DNA of 44,315 nucleotides from positions 1-44,315 of IMG/VR virus record IMGVR_UViG_3300032770_000039. One strand, given 5' to 3'. Positions 14,710-22,422 of the stretch are shown here, piece after piece. Position 1 is the stretch's first letter, and each line of letters opens with the position of its first letter. The notes under the pieces are model-generated. The model did no database searches, was not told where the DNA came from, and saw nothing but the letters and a program-made list of their open reading frames with translations. Source of the DNA: a virus. The translations under genes were made by a program, and so were the position numbers.

Positions 14710-15437
14710 TCAACACAATCATCTTTAGCAAAGACCGCGCCGCGCAGCTCGATCTGCTCTTGTGCAGCATCGAACGCTATGCGCAATGGTTGTGGCCACC
14801 CACGGTGTTGTACCGCTACTCGAATAACGACTATCTGGAAGGCTACCGGCTTGTATCCACGCGTCATGGTATTACGTTTACTTGGCAACTACCGCTCAAA
14901 CCAATGTTGCTGAGAGCCATCGACAGGATGGTGCCGCTTACGATGATGCTTGTGGACGATAGTGTGTTCTTTCGAAAGTTCTCTGAGTTTCATGGCTTGG
15001 ATGAAGGAACCACATTTGCCGCGCGCCTGGGCAGGAACTGCACTTATTGCTACCCATTGGACAAGCAGCAGCGAGTTGGTGAGTTGGACTTCGCCTACTC
15101 ACTGACTATCGACGGTCATGTGTACCGCACCAGCGAGATCCGTAAGCGAATTGAAGCCGTGGACTTTGCCACCCCCAATGAGCTGGAAGACAAACTGTCG
15201 CGTGGTAAGCAACTCTGTGTTGAGTACGGCGACCATAGCTGCATTGTGAGCATCCCACATAACCGCGTGGCCGAGTTTGACAACCGCTATGAAGGTGGTA
15301 GCGCCGAGGAACTAAACCGCCGCTTCCTAGCGGGTGAATGTTTGGACCTGGATGCAATGGATTTCAGTAATGTAATTGGTGCCCACCAAGCAATACCTTA
15401 CGTTTGGCGACCGCAGTGTTTCGTATCGTCACGTTAA
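14706..15437 (+). CDS. putative glycosyltransferase
   Basis: 243 residues from GTG 14706, overlapping the methyltransferase stop by four bases. The start (TIIFSKDRAAQLDLLLCSIE) and the MLVDDSVFFRK segment fit a GT-A nucleotide-sugar site. Later blocks (FAARLGRNCTYCYPLD, LTIDGHVYRTSEI, PNELEDKL, SIPHNRVAEF, LNRRFLAGE, GAHQAIPYVW) follow a pattern seen in uncharacterised bacterial transferases. It is less certain than the neighbours because the DxD is not canonical. Confidence 0.6.
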   Translation: MINTIIFSKDRAAQLDLLLCSIERYAQWLWPPTVLYRYSNNDYLEGYRLVSTRHGITFTWQLPLKPMLLRAIDRMVPLTMMLVDDSVFFRKFSEFHGLDEGTTFAARLGRNCTYCYPLDKQQRVGELDFAYSLTIDGHVYRTSEIRKRIEAVDFATPNELEDKLSRGKQLCVEYGDHSCIVSIPHNRVAEFDNRYEGGSAEELNRRFLAGECLDLDAMDFSNVIGAHQAIPYVWRPQCFVSSR

Positions 15438-16138
15438 CAGGTTTCCCCGACATCTTTGCGCAGTTCGAGGCATCTGTGGATGAGTTCGAACCCAACACCC
15501 GGCGTGTGGTTGTGACAAGCCGTGGAGTGCGTCCTACGTTGCTTCATCCGAATCGTTGGATCGTAGCCCCCGGTGCCAACCCTTTCCTGTTTGCACGCAA
15601 TGCGAATATCGGCATACTGAGTGCGGGCGAGGATGACGTAGTGCTGATGAATGACGACGTTCGTTTGATAACGAAACACTCGCTGCGTGAACTGGAACGA
15701 GTGGCTTACTTGCGATCTTCTATAGGTATTGTCTCACCACAGGTCGTGGGTGTTGTTGGTAACCCGCTGCAAGATGCTCGTAGTTATTGTGAGGACGCAT
15801 CGATAAGCGAAGAGCGCCTGTGCTTTGTGTGCGTGTACATAAAGCGCGAAGTGATCCGCAAGGTTGGCTCATTGGATGAGCGGTTCAACGGCTACGGTGG
15901 CGACGATGACGACTACAGCCTGCGTACACAACTTTTGGGTTACGATCTGGTCGTGACCAAGAGCTGCATGGTATGCCACGGGTTTGGTTCAGAGCGTTCG
16001 TCATCCAGCTTCGCACGCACGTTAGGCACAACCAAAGAGAGCATGACGGAAATGAACGCGGCGCTGGACGCTAAGTGGCATGATGGCGTCAGCCCAATGC
16101 GCTATGCAAAAACATTGGCTTATAGGACGCGTGTATGA
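15416..16138 (+). CDS. GT2-like glycosyltransferase (rhamnosyltransferase-like)
   Basis: 240 residues if GTG 15416 is the start; TTG 15404 is possible. It overlaps the previous gene by about 22 bases and lacks a clear RBS, so it is probably coupled. VLMNDDVRL (about residues 76-84) is the DxD region and YGGDDDDYSLRTQLLGYDL (about 160-178) is the acceptor-side motif of GT2 enzymes of the rhamnosyltransferase style. It is the last of the transferase cluster. Confidence 0.7.
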   Translation: MFRIVTLTGFPDIFAQFEASVDEFEPNTRRVVVTSRGVRPTLLHPNRWIVAPGANPFLFARNANIGILSAGEDDVVLMNDDVRLITKHSLRELERVAYLRSSIGIVSPQVVGVVGNPLQDARSYCEDASISEERLCFVCVYIKREVIRKVGSLDERFNGYGGDDDDYSLRTQLLGYDLVVTKSCMVCHGFGSERSSSSFARTLGTTKESMTEMNAALDAKWHDGVSPMRYAKTLAYRTRV

Positions 16139-16416
16139 GTGAGCAGGTAACTGAAAACGGTTTCGTGATCACTTTCTGGAAGGGGCAGAAGCGGTATCAC
16201 TGCCCGCTGTTTTGGGAAAGCGGCGCGCCTTGCATGTTCGATCACTACTCGCTGGACGAGTTGTTTGAGCACATGAAGGAGCCGCACAACCGGTTAGGTA
16301 AGGAACCAAGGAAAGCCCCGCAGCGCGTCTCACCAATTGTGGACGCGGACGGAAAGCCCATCTTCAAAGAAGTGCCCGCTGACTTGCAGCACATCCAGTT
16401 CCAAAAAGAAGAGTAA
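16135..16416 (+). CDS. small protein with C2H2-like zinc-binding motif
   Basis: 93 residues from ATG 16135, in ATGA overlap with the transferase before it. YHCPLFWESGAPCMFDH … LFEHMKEPHNR places two cysteines and two histidines in zinc-finger-like order (C-x9-C, then H-x4-H after a short helix). The C-terminus is proline-rich and charged. No family is assigned. It overlaps the following gene by one base (TAATG). Confidence 0.55.
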   Translation: MSEQVTENGFVITFWKGQKRYHCPLFWESGAPCMFDHYSLDELFEHMKEPHNRLGKEPRKAPQRVSPIVDADGKPIFKEVPADLQHIQFQKEE

Positions 16417-17087
16417 TGCCCCACCTCACGAGCGCAGCGGCCCTGCACGTAGCCCGTGTGCTGCTGTACAACTACGAGTTCACTTTGATCCCAGAAGCCG
16501 ACCTGCGTTGCGCTAAGATCCCCAACCTGGAAGCCAACGAGCGGTGCATTGCCATCATTGTGGACTATGTGACAAATGTTTTCGAGGTAGCCGCGTTACG
16601 CCCCGAGTTGAAGTATTGGCAGTATAGGTTATTCTCCAGCACGCCGGACGCGCACCTTGCACAGCAAGTCACAATGTTCCTGCAAAGAATGATTGCTGCG
16701 TTTGAAAAGGTGCCGCAGTATGCCCAAGAGGAAAAGAAGTTGTATGCGGCATTCGCAGCACCCGAGCAATTTGTGGAAGCCGCTGGTGTGCAGCAGATCA
16801 GCCGAGCAGCTATACAAGCACAGCGGGCAGTAATGCAGTACTTCACATTGCGTCAGATCGGTGGATTTAGCACCGACCCAGATCGTGTGGCCACAGTAGT
16901 TGATGCGGCTTTGGAAATTACACGTGCGCTTAGGGCGTTGCCGGTTGCACGTCAATGCCTTGAAGGCTTGCAGGAGAACAGGCTCACGCTTTCACAAGTT
17001 AAGGCGAAGTTCCGCGCCATTGGAGTCTGGTTGGAATATCTGTCATGTTATGAGGACCGGAACGAAGAATTGAAGTTACTAGCATAA
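16416..17087 (+). CDS. hypothetical helical protein before the tail tube gene
   Basis: 223 residues from ATG 16416 (TAATG overlap). Predicted almost entirely helical (ALHVARVLLYNYEFTLI, LAQQVTMFLQRMIAAFEKV, ALEITRALRALPVARQCLEG). No signal peptide, membrane segment or known motif is seen. It is the last gene before the tail tube start at 17101 and may belong to tail assembly, but this is from position only. Confidence 0.55.
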   Translation: MPHLTSAAALHVARVLLYNYEFTLIPEADLRCAKIPNLEANERCIAIIVDYVTNVFEVAALRPELKYWQYRLFSSTPDAHLAQQVTMFLQRMIAAFEKVPQYAQEEKKLYAAFAAPEQFVEAAGVQQISRAAIQAQRAVMQYFTLRQIGGFSTDPDRVATVVDAALEITRALRALPVARQCLEGLQENRLTLSQVKAKFRAIGVWLEYLSCYEDRNEELKLLA

Positions 17088-17100
17088 AGGAGATCAAGAT

Positions 17101-17169
17101 ATGGCGATCACTCCTTCTCGTACCGGCGTAGCAGCATCTCGCGTTGGTGCTCTCGTTGTTCGGGTGTGA
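17101..17169 (+). pseudogene. 5' fragment of the major tail tube gene
   Basis: AAAGGAG at 17091-17097 and ATG 17101 give a start as good as any structural gene, encoding MAITPSRTGVAASRVGA before the frame becomes meaningless and stops at 17167. This reads as the N-terminus of the tube protein whose continuation (QISDVGTSPFTFT…) begins at about 17992. Joining after GCT 17151 (or CT 17153) to CAG 17992 restores one frame: …SRVGA-QISDVGTSP. The interruption is the minus-strand endonuclease gene. Confidence 0.6.
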
Positions 17170-17944
17170 ACCTGTACCCTTTTGCGTAGGTGTTTCCGAG
17201 CATGGCTTTTCGGATCTTTTCTTTGGCCGCCTCTGGCATCTTCTTACCGAGATGTGCGTCACGGATCTTGGCCTTGGTTTCTTCGGAATGGTGCCAACCG
17301 GTGACACGCTTACGCAACTTTGCCGCCGCGCTTATTTTTGCTCGTATTTCCAGAGTTCGTTCATATGTTCCTGATTTATGCCTCCCTTTGGCAACCATAT
17401 CGTCAGTGTTTTGTTGGTTAGTCCCGAGAAACATATGGCTTGGGCGAACACATGGGGGGTTGTCACACTTGTGGCAAAGCAAGAGATCTTGTGGAATATC
17501 GCCATGCGTAAGCAACCACGCGACACGATGAGCAGGCCAGTGTTTCTTTTGGTATTGAACCTGACCGTATCCACCACCAGAAGTAAACTTGCCACCAGTC
17601 CATATCCAGCATCGTCCTAATTTTTGGTGAAGCACAGGACCGTTTTTATCTACACGCGCCCAGAACTTTTCAGGTGAACTATTTCGTGTTTCGATGTCGC
17701 TTTGCTTTCCTTTGTACAAGTGTTTTGGATTCACACATCCCTCTGTCTTGCAGGAGTGAAGAATAAGCGTGAATTTATCTGGTAGCGGCTTTTTGTTGTA
17801 GAGCGCCCATGCTAATCGATGAGCAAGGATGTTCGTTCCATTGTATTTGGTAAACAGCGCATGCTTGAAAGTCCAGCAGCCACTGGTCTTGATGCATGCA
17901 TCCCAAAATTCTTTGGGCGTGGTTGGTAATTGTTGCGTAAACAT
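17108..17944 (-). CDS. HNH homing endonuclease with two HNH domains and NUMOD3
   Basis: 278 residues from ATG 17944 on the minus strand (a GTG at 17962 is the longer alternative). Residues 41-80 form one HNH_3-type unit (AHRLAWALYN … LHSCKTEGCVNPKHLYKG). Residues 112-180 form a second (CWIWTGG … AHRVAWLLTHGD … CHKCDNPPCVRPSHMFLGT). Residues about 218-250 (HSEETKAKIRDAHLGKK, KEKIRKAMLG) are a NUMOD3 DNA-binding repeat. Such proteins nick specific sites and spread their own gene. The gene sits inside the tail tube gene, antisense to it, and its last 14 or so codons run into tube coding sequence. A -10-like TATACT lies just upstream of the ATG. Confidence 0.85.
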   Translation of the reverse strand: MFTQQLPTTPKEFWDACIKTSGCWTFKHALFTKYNGTNILAHRLAWALYNKKPLPDKFTLILHSCKTEGCVNPKHLYKGKQSDIETRNSSPEKFWARVDKNGPVLHQKLGRCWIWTGGKFTSGGGYGQVQYQKKHWPAHRVAWLLTHGDIPQDLLLCHKCDNPPCVRPSHMFLGTNQQNTDDMVAKGRHKSGTYERTLEIRAKISAAAKLRKRVTGWHHSEETKAKIRDAHLGKKMPEAAKEKIRKAMLGNTYAKGYRFTPEQREHQREMLLRRYEKE

Positions 17945-17991
17945 GCCCACAGTATAACACACAAATTAAGCATTACTAGGGAGGTACTTAG

Positions 17992-18393
17992 CAGATCTCG
18001 GACGTCGGAACATCCCCCTTTACATTCACGAGCATCAGCCAAGTACGGTCGATCACAGGACCTACCGTCAAGCCGCACATCGTGGATATCACGACGCATG
18101 ATACACCGGGTTTCTGGCGGCGCAAACTGGCCGTCCTGATCGACGCTGGTGATATCAGCTTCGAAATCAACTTCGACTCTGCCGACGCAACGCATGCGTT
18201 TGCGACCGGCATGTGGAACCAACTTGTGGGCCTGATCAAATCGGGCTTCCAAATGACCTTCCCCAACAGTGCGGGTCATTTGAAGTTTGTAGGCTACTTG
18301 GCGCAGCACGACTTCAACGTGCCAGTGGACAACGTGCTCGCGGTCAAAATCCAAGTGGCTATAACCGATAACATAACTGCCGCCACGCCGTAG
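17992..18393 (+). CDS. major tail tube protein (3' part, interrupted gene)
   Basis: The frame opens after TAG 17989-17991 and gives 133 residues. SPFTFTSISQVRSITGPTVK, DITTHDTPGFWRRKLAVLID, GDISFEINFDSADATH, LTFP-like MTFPNSAGHLKFVGYLA and the closing VAITDNI match the order of segments in lambda-like/TP901-1-like tail tube proteins. The only conventional in-frame start is GTG 18082, which would remove a conserved part. A strong AGGGAGGT (17978-17985) lies ahead, nine bases before an in-frame ATC (17995). The gene is split by the endonuclease. Confidence 0.7.
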   Translation, partial: QISDVGTSPFTFTSISQVRSITGPTVKPHIVDITTHDTPGFWRRKLAVLIDAGDISFEINFDSADATHAFATGMWNQLVGLIKSGFQMTFPNSAGHLKFVGYLAQHDFNVPVDNVLAVKIQVAITDNITAATP

Positions 18394-18422
18394 AGCGGGC
18401 AGTAACCAAGAAAGGAGCTACA

Positions 18423-18920
18423 GTGCATTTCGCCGAGATTCGCGTTCCGGTTATGCTCGACAAGGAACGCTTCCTGATCTTCGATGCCAATGCCATGGAA
18501 GCCTACGAGGAGGCGACGGGGAAGTTTTTCCTGGATACCGTCGCCTCACTTTATGAAGCCATGCGACCGGTTGTCGAGATGCAGCAGAAAAAGCTCAAGG
18601 TCAGTAACATGCAACTCACGCGTCATATACCCGTGAAATTTTTGCGGGCGTTAGTGTGGGCGACCTGTATCGAGTACGACAAGGACGACACGCCAAGCTG
18701 GCCGTTTACGCTGAACCAAATGGGACGTGTGTTGCTGCCGCATATGATCCTGCCGGTGTTCACCGCGTTCCTAAAGGGCGCATCCGCAAATAGCCCAACG
18801 ACGGCTGAACTGGGGGAATCCCAAGCTCTTCCCAAAGCGAACGGCACACAGGAGGAGCAGACCGAAGCCGACGGTGGTGGGGAACCTTCTATCGATGTGC
18901 CCGCTTCCGCTTTCGTCTAA
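18423..18920 (+). CDS. tail assembly chaperone (gpG-like)
   Basis: 165 residues from GTG 18423 behind AAAGGAG. Position after the tube gene and before the tape measure, an early helical part (EAYEEATGKFFLDTVASLYE) and a disordered acidic, Ala/Pro-rich tail (LGESQALPKANGTQEEQTEA) fit the G chaperone that coats the tape measure during tail assembly. A second frame overlaps its 3' end in the -1 register, as in lambda G/GT. Confidence 0.75.
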   Translation: MHFAEIRVPVMLDKERFLIFDANAMEAYEEATGKFFLDTVASLYEAMRPVVEMQQKKLKVSNMQLTRHIPVKFLRALVWATCIEYDKDDTPSWPFTLNQMGRVLLPHMILPVFTAFLKGASANSPTTAELGESQALPKANGTQEEQTEADGGGEPSIDVPASAFV

Positions 18921-19171
18921 CCGAGCGGGAGATTGGGCATCTAACCCTCCGCAAGTTCCACTTATTGCTTGCGGAGTGGCACGCGGAGCAGCGTGAATGG
19001 GACCGCCGCTGCTTCCTGTTATTGCAGACGCAATGCACGAAAGAGATCGATCCCGGTGAGTTGTTTTATCGCCTGCGTACTGCGGACCACAACGAGGAAG
19101 AAGCAACGGCGAACGATATGCTGAACTTCCAGGCTGTAACAGCGGCTTTGACGCCGTATCGCGGACAATAA
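18809..19171 (+). CDS. -1 frame extension for a GT-like tail chaperone
   Basis: The -1 frame relative to the G-like gene is open from 18809 to TAA 19169-19171. The protein-like part starts near 18902: RFRLTEREIGHLTLRKFHLL, LAEWHAEQREWDRRCFLLLQ, then a polar helix ending TPYRGQ. There is no good independent start (TTG 18965 would discard the first conserved-looking stretch), so a programmed -1 slip is likely. Candidate slip sites are GGGGGAA at 18812-18818 and the TTC codon preceded by T at 18911-18914. The stop overlaps the tape measure ATG. Confidence 0.65.
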   Translation, partial: TGGIPSSSQSERHTGGADRSRRWWGTFYRCARFRFRLTEREIGHLTLRKFHLLLAEWHAEQREWDRRCFLLLQTQCTKEIDPGELFYRLRTADHNEEEATANDMLNFQAVTAALTPYRGQ

Positions 19172-22100
19172 TGGCAGATACCCTCGCAGATCTGGTTGTC
19201 CGCCTTAGCGCGGACTTCTCTGGCTCTACCTCTCAAGTCAATAGCTTCATCGCGAAGCTTGAGCAGATGGAGAGCCAGAGCGCTGCGGTATCGGATGCCG
19301 TGGACAAGATCGCAACCGCCACAAGCAACGCCGCAGCGCCATTAGCAGAGGTAGGTGAGAGCGCGGCTGCGGCTGCCGAGCAGCTTGCGTTGTTTGACGA
19401 GGCTTCACAGATCCCGTTTGAAGATGAAGCCGGGCAACTAAACCTGTTTGCGACCGAACTGGAACCAATTGCGGGCAGTGCGCAAAGCGCTGCCGAAGCA
19501 ATGGAAGAATTGGCGCAAGGTGCTGCTGATGCAGGCGAGGCATCGGAGAATAGCGCGGAAGGTGTGGGCGAGGTAGGAGAACGCGCCGGTGAGGCTGGAG
19601 ACGAAATTGCGGAACTTGGATTCCGCATGTTGGAGTACGTAGGCATTGTATTTGCACTGGACGCGGTTAAAGATGCCGTGGAGGAATCGTTTACTGCGTT
19701 CGCACGTGTGCAGCGTGCCACGGAAGCGTTGACCGAACTAACCGGTAGCGCAAAGGAGGCGGAAGTACGAATCGCTGCATTAGAGGAACAGGCACGTGAT
19801 CAGGCACTGAGCTTCCCCGAACTGCTTACGGCGCATCAACGCTTGGCAGTGTTTATCGAGGATGGTGACCAGATCAACCGTGCGTTGCGCGCCGCTGCCG
19901 ACGCCTCGCGTGTTGCGGGAACTGACTTCGGAAACGTTACCACTGGGCTTACGATGATGGCGCAGCAAGGCGTGGTCATGCGCCGCCAGTTAGGATCGCT
20001 CGCAATTAGCATGGACGACCTTGCACGGGTAATGCAGGTTAGCGTTGACGATGTGCAAAAGCAGTTCAAGGAACTGGACCAGAGCGAACGGTTGGATGTA
20101 CTGACGGAAGCGCTCGATAAGCACAAAGGCGCGGCGGAAAGAACAGCGCACGACTTAGCCGGTAGTTGGCAGAACATGAAAAACGCTGCCGACGAAGCGT
20201 TTGAGGCGTCCGGTAAAGCGCTTGAAGGGCTTGCCCACAGCTTCCTTGCGCAAACGACCCAGATGATCGGCGACATAAAGGACACGATCACTTACATTCA
20301 GGATCTGGGCAAAGAGATGGGAGCGCTTAGTGATACCGGATCTGCGCTGAAAAAGGCGCTTGCGTATTCGCGCGAACTATTTGACGACGTATTTGGGTTG
20401 GGGCTGCTGAAGTATGGCGTTGACGCGCTGACAAGCTCGCAACGTGAGCAGGCGCAGGTATCGGCGAACCGCGAGATGGTTAAGAATCTCGACGAGACTT
20501 ATGTTTCCGTGCATCGCATGGTAGCGCTGATGCCTGATCTCAAGAAGCAACTGGAGGATGCGAAGAAAGCCTGGGAAGGTGGTGCCACAAGCAACGAAGA
20601 CTTCGCCAAAGCGCTGCGCGATGTAAATGCCGCCGCGCAGGGAATTGACCTTACCCCTCCGGCTGAAAAGGCAAAGCAGAAAAAAGGCGTTCCAGCTTCC
20701 TACGATCAACAGAAGATCGAAGTCGACGAGGAGGAGAAACACAAGCAGTCGCTGCTTAAGATCCGGCGAGAGTCTTTTGAGGAATTAGCGAAGGAGACGC
20801 ACCTGAACGAAGACGAGATTGCCGCTCAGGAACGTAAGTTTAACGAGGAAGAGTTTCGCATAACCGAGGCGGCGATCCAGCGCAAACTTGCATTGCAGAA
20901 GCAGGCGAAGGAAGAAGAAAAAGACCTAACATTAAATGCGCAGCTCCAAGAGGCGCGCGATAAGAAGGCCGAGCAGGATGCACAGGTTGACAACAAACTG
21001 GCCGCGAGCAAGCGCAAGCAAAGCGACGAGAACTTCTTGTACCTGTTGCGGAATCTGGTCAAGCAAGGGGAAGAGGAGCGTAAAGAGTTTGACGAGAGGG
21101 CCAAGGCCAACATAGAGTACAGCACCAAGGTCCATGAGGACGAAACCAAGGCGCAGTCCGAAGAGATCAGCGCAAACGCCGCACATCAAACGAAACTGTT
21201 AGAAGCGATCCGCGCGAAGTCTACCGCCGAACTGGAAATCCATCGCATCACGGCGCAAGAGAAGATGGATATTGACGCTCGCATCGATGCCGCAGAAGAA
21301 ACCCTGCAACGCAATGCAATAGCGCGGGAGGCAGAATTGCTCGATAAGGGCGCTGCCGACTATCTGAGCAAACGGCAGGCACTGGAGACCAAGTTACAAG
21401 AGCTGACCGATAAACGTGCGTCAAGCGAAGCCGTGCGTAGCGTGCGCGAGGAAGCCGAAGCCTATAAGGTTCTTGGCGTTGAGAGCGAAGCAGCTCTGGG
21501 CACACAGATTCGCGAAGCAGATGACGCTGTAAACCGTTTGCGCCAACTCGGCGCGTCACAAGGCGAGATCAATAGCGGTGTAGAACACCAACTTGAGCTT
21601 GAAATCAAGTTGGCCGAGTTGCAGGGACGCGACGCAACCGCGTACATCGTTGCGCTGGATAACATCAAGGAACGGCAGAAGGCGCTCGCGGATAGTGCTA
21701 CGAGCCTTGGCAACGTCTACACGAACCTCCTAAAGGAAATCGACAGTGCTATGACGGGATTCTCTAATTCCGTTGCCCAGGCACTTGTTGCCGGTAAGGG
21801 ATTCGAAAAAGACATCATCCGCGTGTTCCAGAACGTCGAAAAGGAGATTCTTGGAAACCTGATCAACACTGCGCTCAAGCAACTGAAGGATGCGATTGTA
21901 GGGCTTGGCGGTAGCGGTGGTGGGCTAGGTGCGCTTATTGGAGCGCTATCAGGGGGCGGAGCTGGTGGTGCGGGTGCTGCGTCTACAGCAGCTTCTACCG
22001 CTGCCGAGGCGGCAAACACCACAGCGGTGACTGCCGATACCGCAGCTACAACCGCGCTATCACCTATCATTGCCGCCCTTACGGCAGCGATCATCGCAAA

Positions 22101-22422
22101 TACAGCGGCAGTCTCTGCGAATGCGGCCAGCGGTTTTAGCTCATTCGCCGACCTGCTTGCAGTTCCTCTCATGGCGGAAGGTGGCAATGTTCTGGAAACT
22201 GGCGCAGCGGTTGTACACGCCGGTGAAAAGATTTTCGACCCCGGCGATAGCAAACAAATGTCCAGCCTCAAGGCCATGTTCGACAGCGGTGTGATGAGTG
22301 GTGGTAAGGGAGGACCTACAGTCAATTTTGGCCACGTAGGTGTTGGCGTGACACAACGCGATATGGACAACCTGATGTCGATGACCATTCGTGCATTGCG
22401 CCGGACAGGATTCCAGGACTAA
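19171..22422 (+). CDS. tape measure protein
   Basis: 1083 residues from ATG 19171 (TAATG). Nearly continuous helix and coiled coil with heptad-like Ala/Glu/Lys/Gln content, a middle very rich in KxxEE repeats (residues about 500-780), and a Gly/Ala-rich hydrophobic stretch at about 905-1010 (GLGGSGGGLGALIGALSGGG, AAIIANTAAVSANAASGF). The C-terminus has a GEKIFDPGD segment. The length sets tail length, about 160 nm at the usual 0.15 nm per residue. No lytic peptidase domain is evident. Confidence 0.9.
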   Translation: MADTLADLVVRLSADFSGSTSQVNSFIAKLEQMESQSAAVSDAVDKIATATSNAAAPLAEVGESAAAAAEQLALFDEASQIPFEDEAGQLNLFATELEPIAGSAQSAAEAMEELAQGAADAGEASENSAEGVGEVGERAGEAGDEIAELGFRMLEYVGIVFALDAVKDAVEESFTAFARVQRATEALTELTGSAKEAEVRIAALEEQARDQALSFPELLTAHQRLAVFIEDGDQINRALRAAADASRVAGTDFGNVTTGLTMMAQQGVVMRRQLGSLAISMDDLARVMQVSVDDVQKQFKELDQSERLDVLTEALDKHKGAAERTAHDLAGSWQNMKNAADEAFEASGKALEGLAHSFLAQTTQMIGDIKDTITYIQDLGKEMGALSDTGSALKKALAYSRELFDDVFGLGLLKYGVDALTSSQREQAQVSANREMVKNLDETYVSVHRMVALMPDLKKQLEDAKKAWEGGATSNEDFAKALRDVNAAAQGIDLTPPAEKAKQKKGVPASYDQQKIEVDEEEKHKQSLLKIRRESFEELAKETHLNEDEIAAQERKFNEEEFRITEAAIQRKLALQKQAKEEEKDLTLNAQLQEARDKKAEQDAQVDNKLAASKRKQSDENFLYLLRNLVKQGEEERKEFDERAKANIEYSTKVHEDETKAQSEEISANAAHQTKLLEAIRAKSTAELEIHRITAQEKMDIDARIDAAEETLQRNAIAREAELLDKGAADYLSKRQALETKLQELTDKRASSEAVRSVREEAEAYKVLGVESEAALGTQIREADDAVNRLRQLGASQGEINSGVEHQLELEIKLAELQGRDATAYIVALDNIKERQKALADSATSLGNVYTNLLKEIDSAMTGFSNSVAQALVAGKGFEKDIIRVFQNVEKEILGNLINTALKQLKDAIVGLGGSGGGLGALIGALSGGGAGGAGAASTAASTAAEAANTTAVTADTAATTALSPIIAALTAAIIANTAAVSANAASGFSSFADLLAVPLMAEGGNVLETGAAVVHAGEKIFDPGDSKQMSSLKAMFDSGVMSGGKGGPTVNFGHVGVGVTQRDMDNLMSMTIRALRRTGFQD

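Noticed and set aside
17101-17991. A group I or II intron carrying the endonuclease
   Set aside because: The endonuclease is antisense and its coding region covers nearly the entire insert, leaving only about 30-45 free bases; no intron core motif was recognised by eye. It stays possible pending a covariance search.
21717-22388. 223-residue minus-strand frame inside the tape measure gene
   Set aside because: It is an Ala/Pro/Ser-rich antisense shadow of the Gly/Ala-rich tape measure segment.
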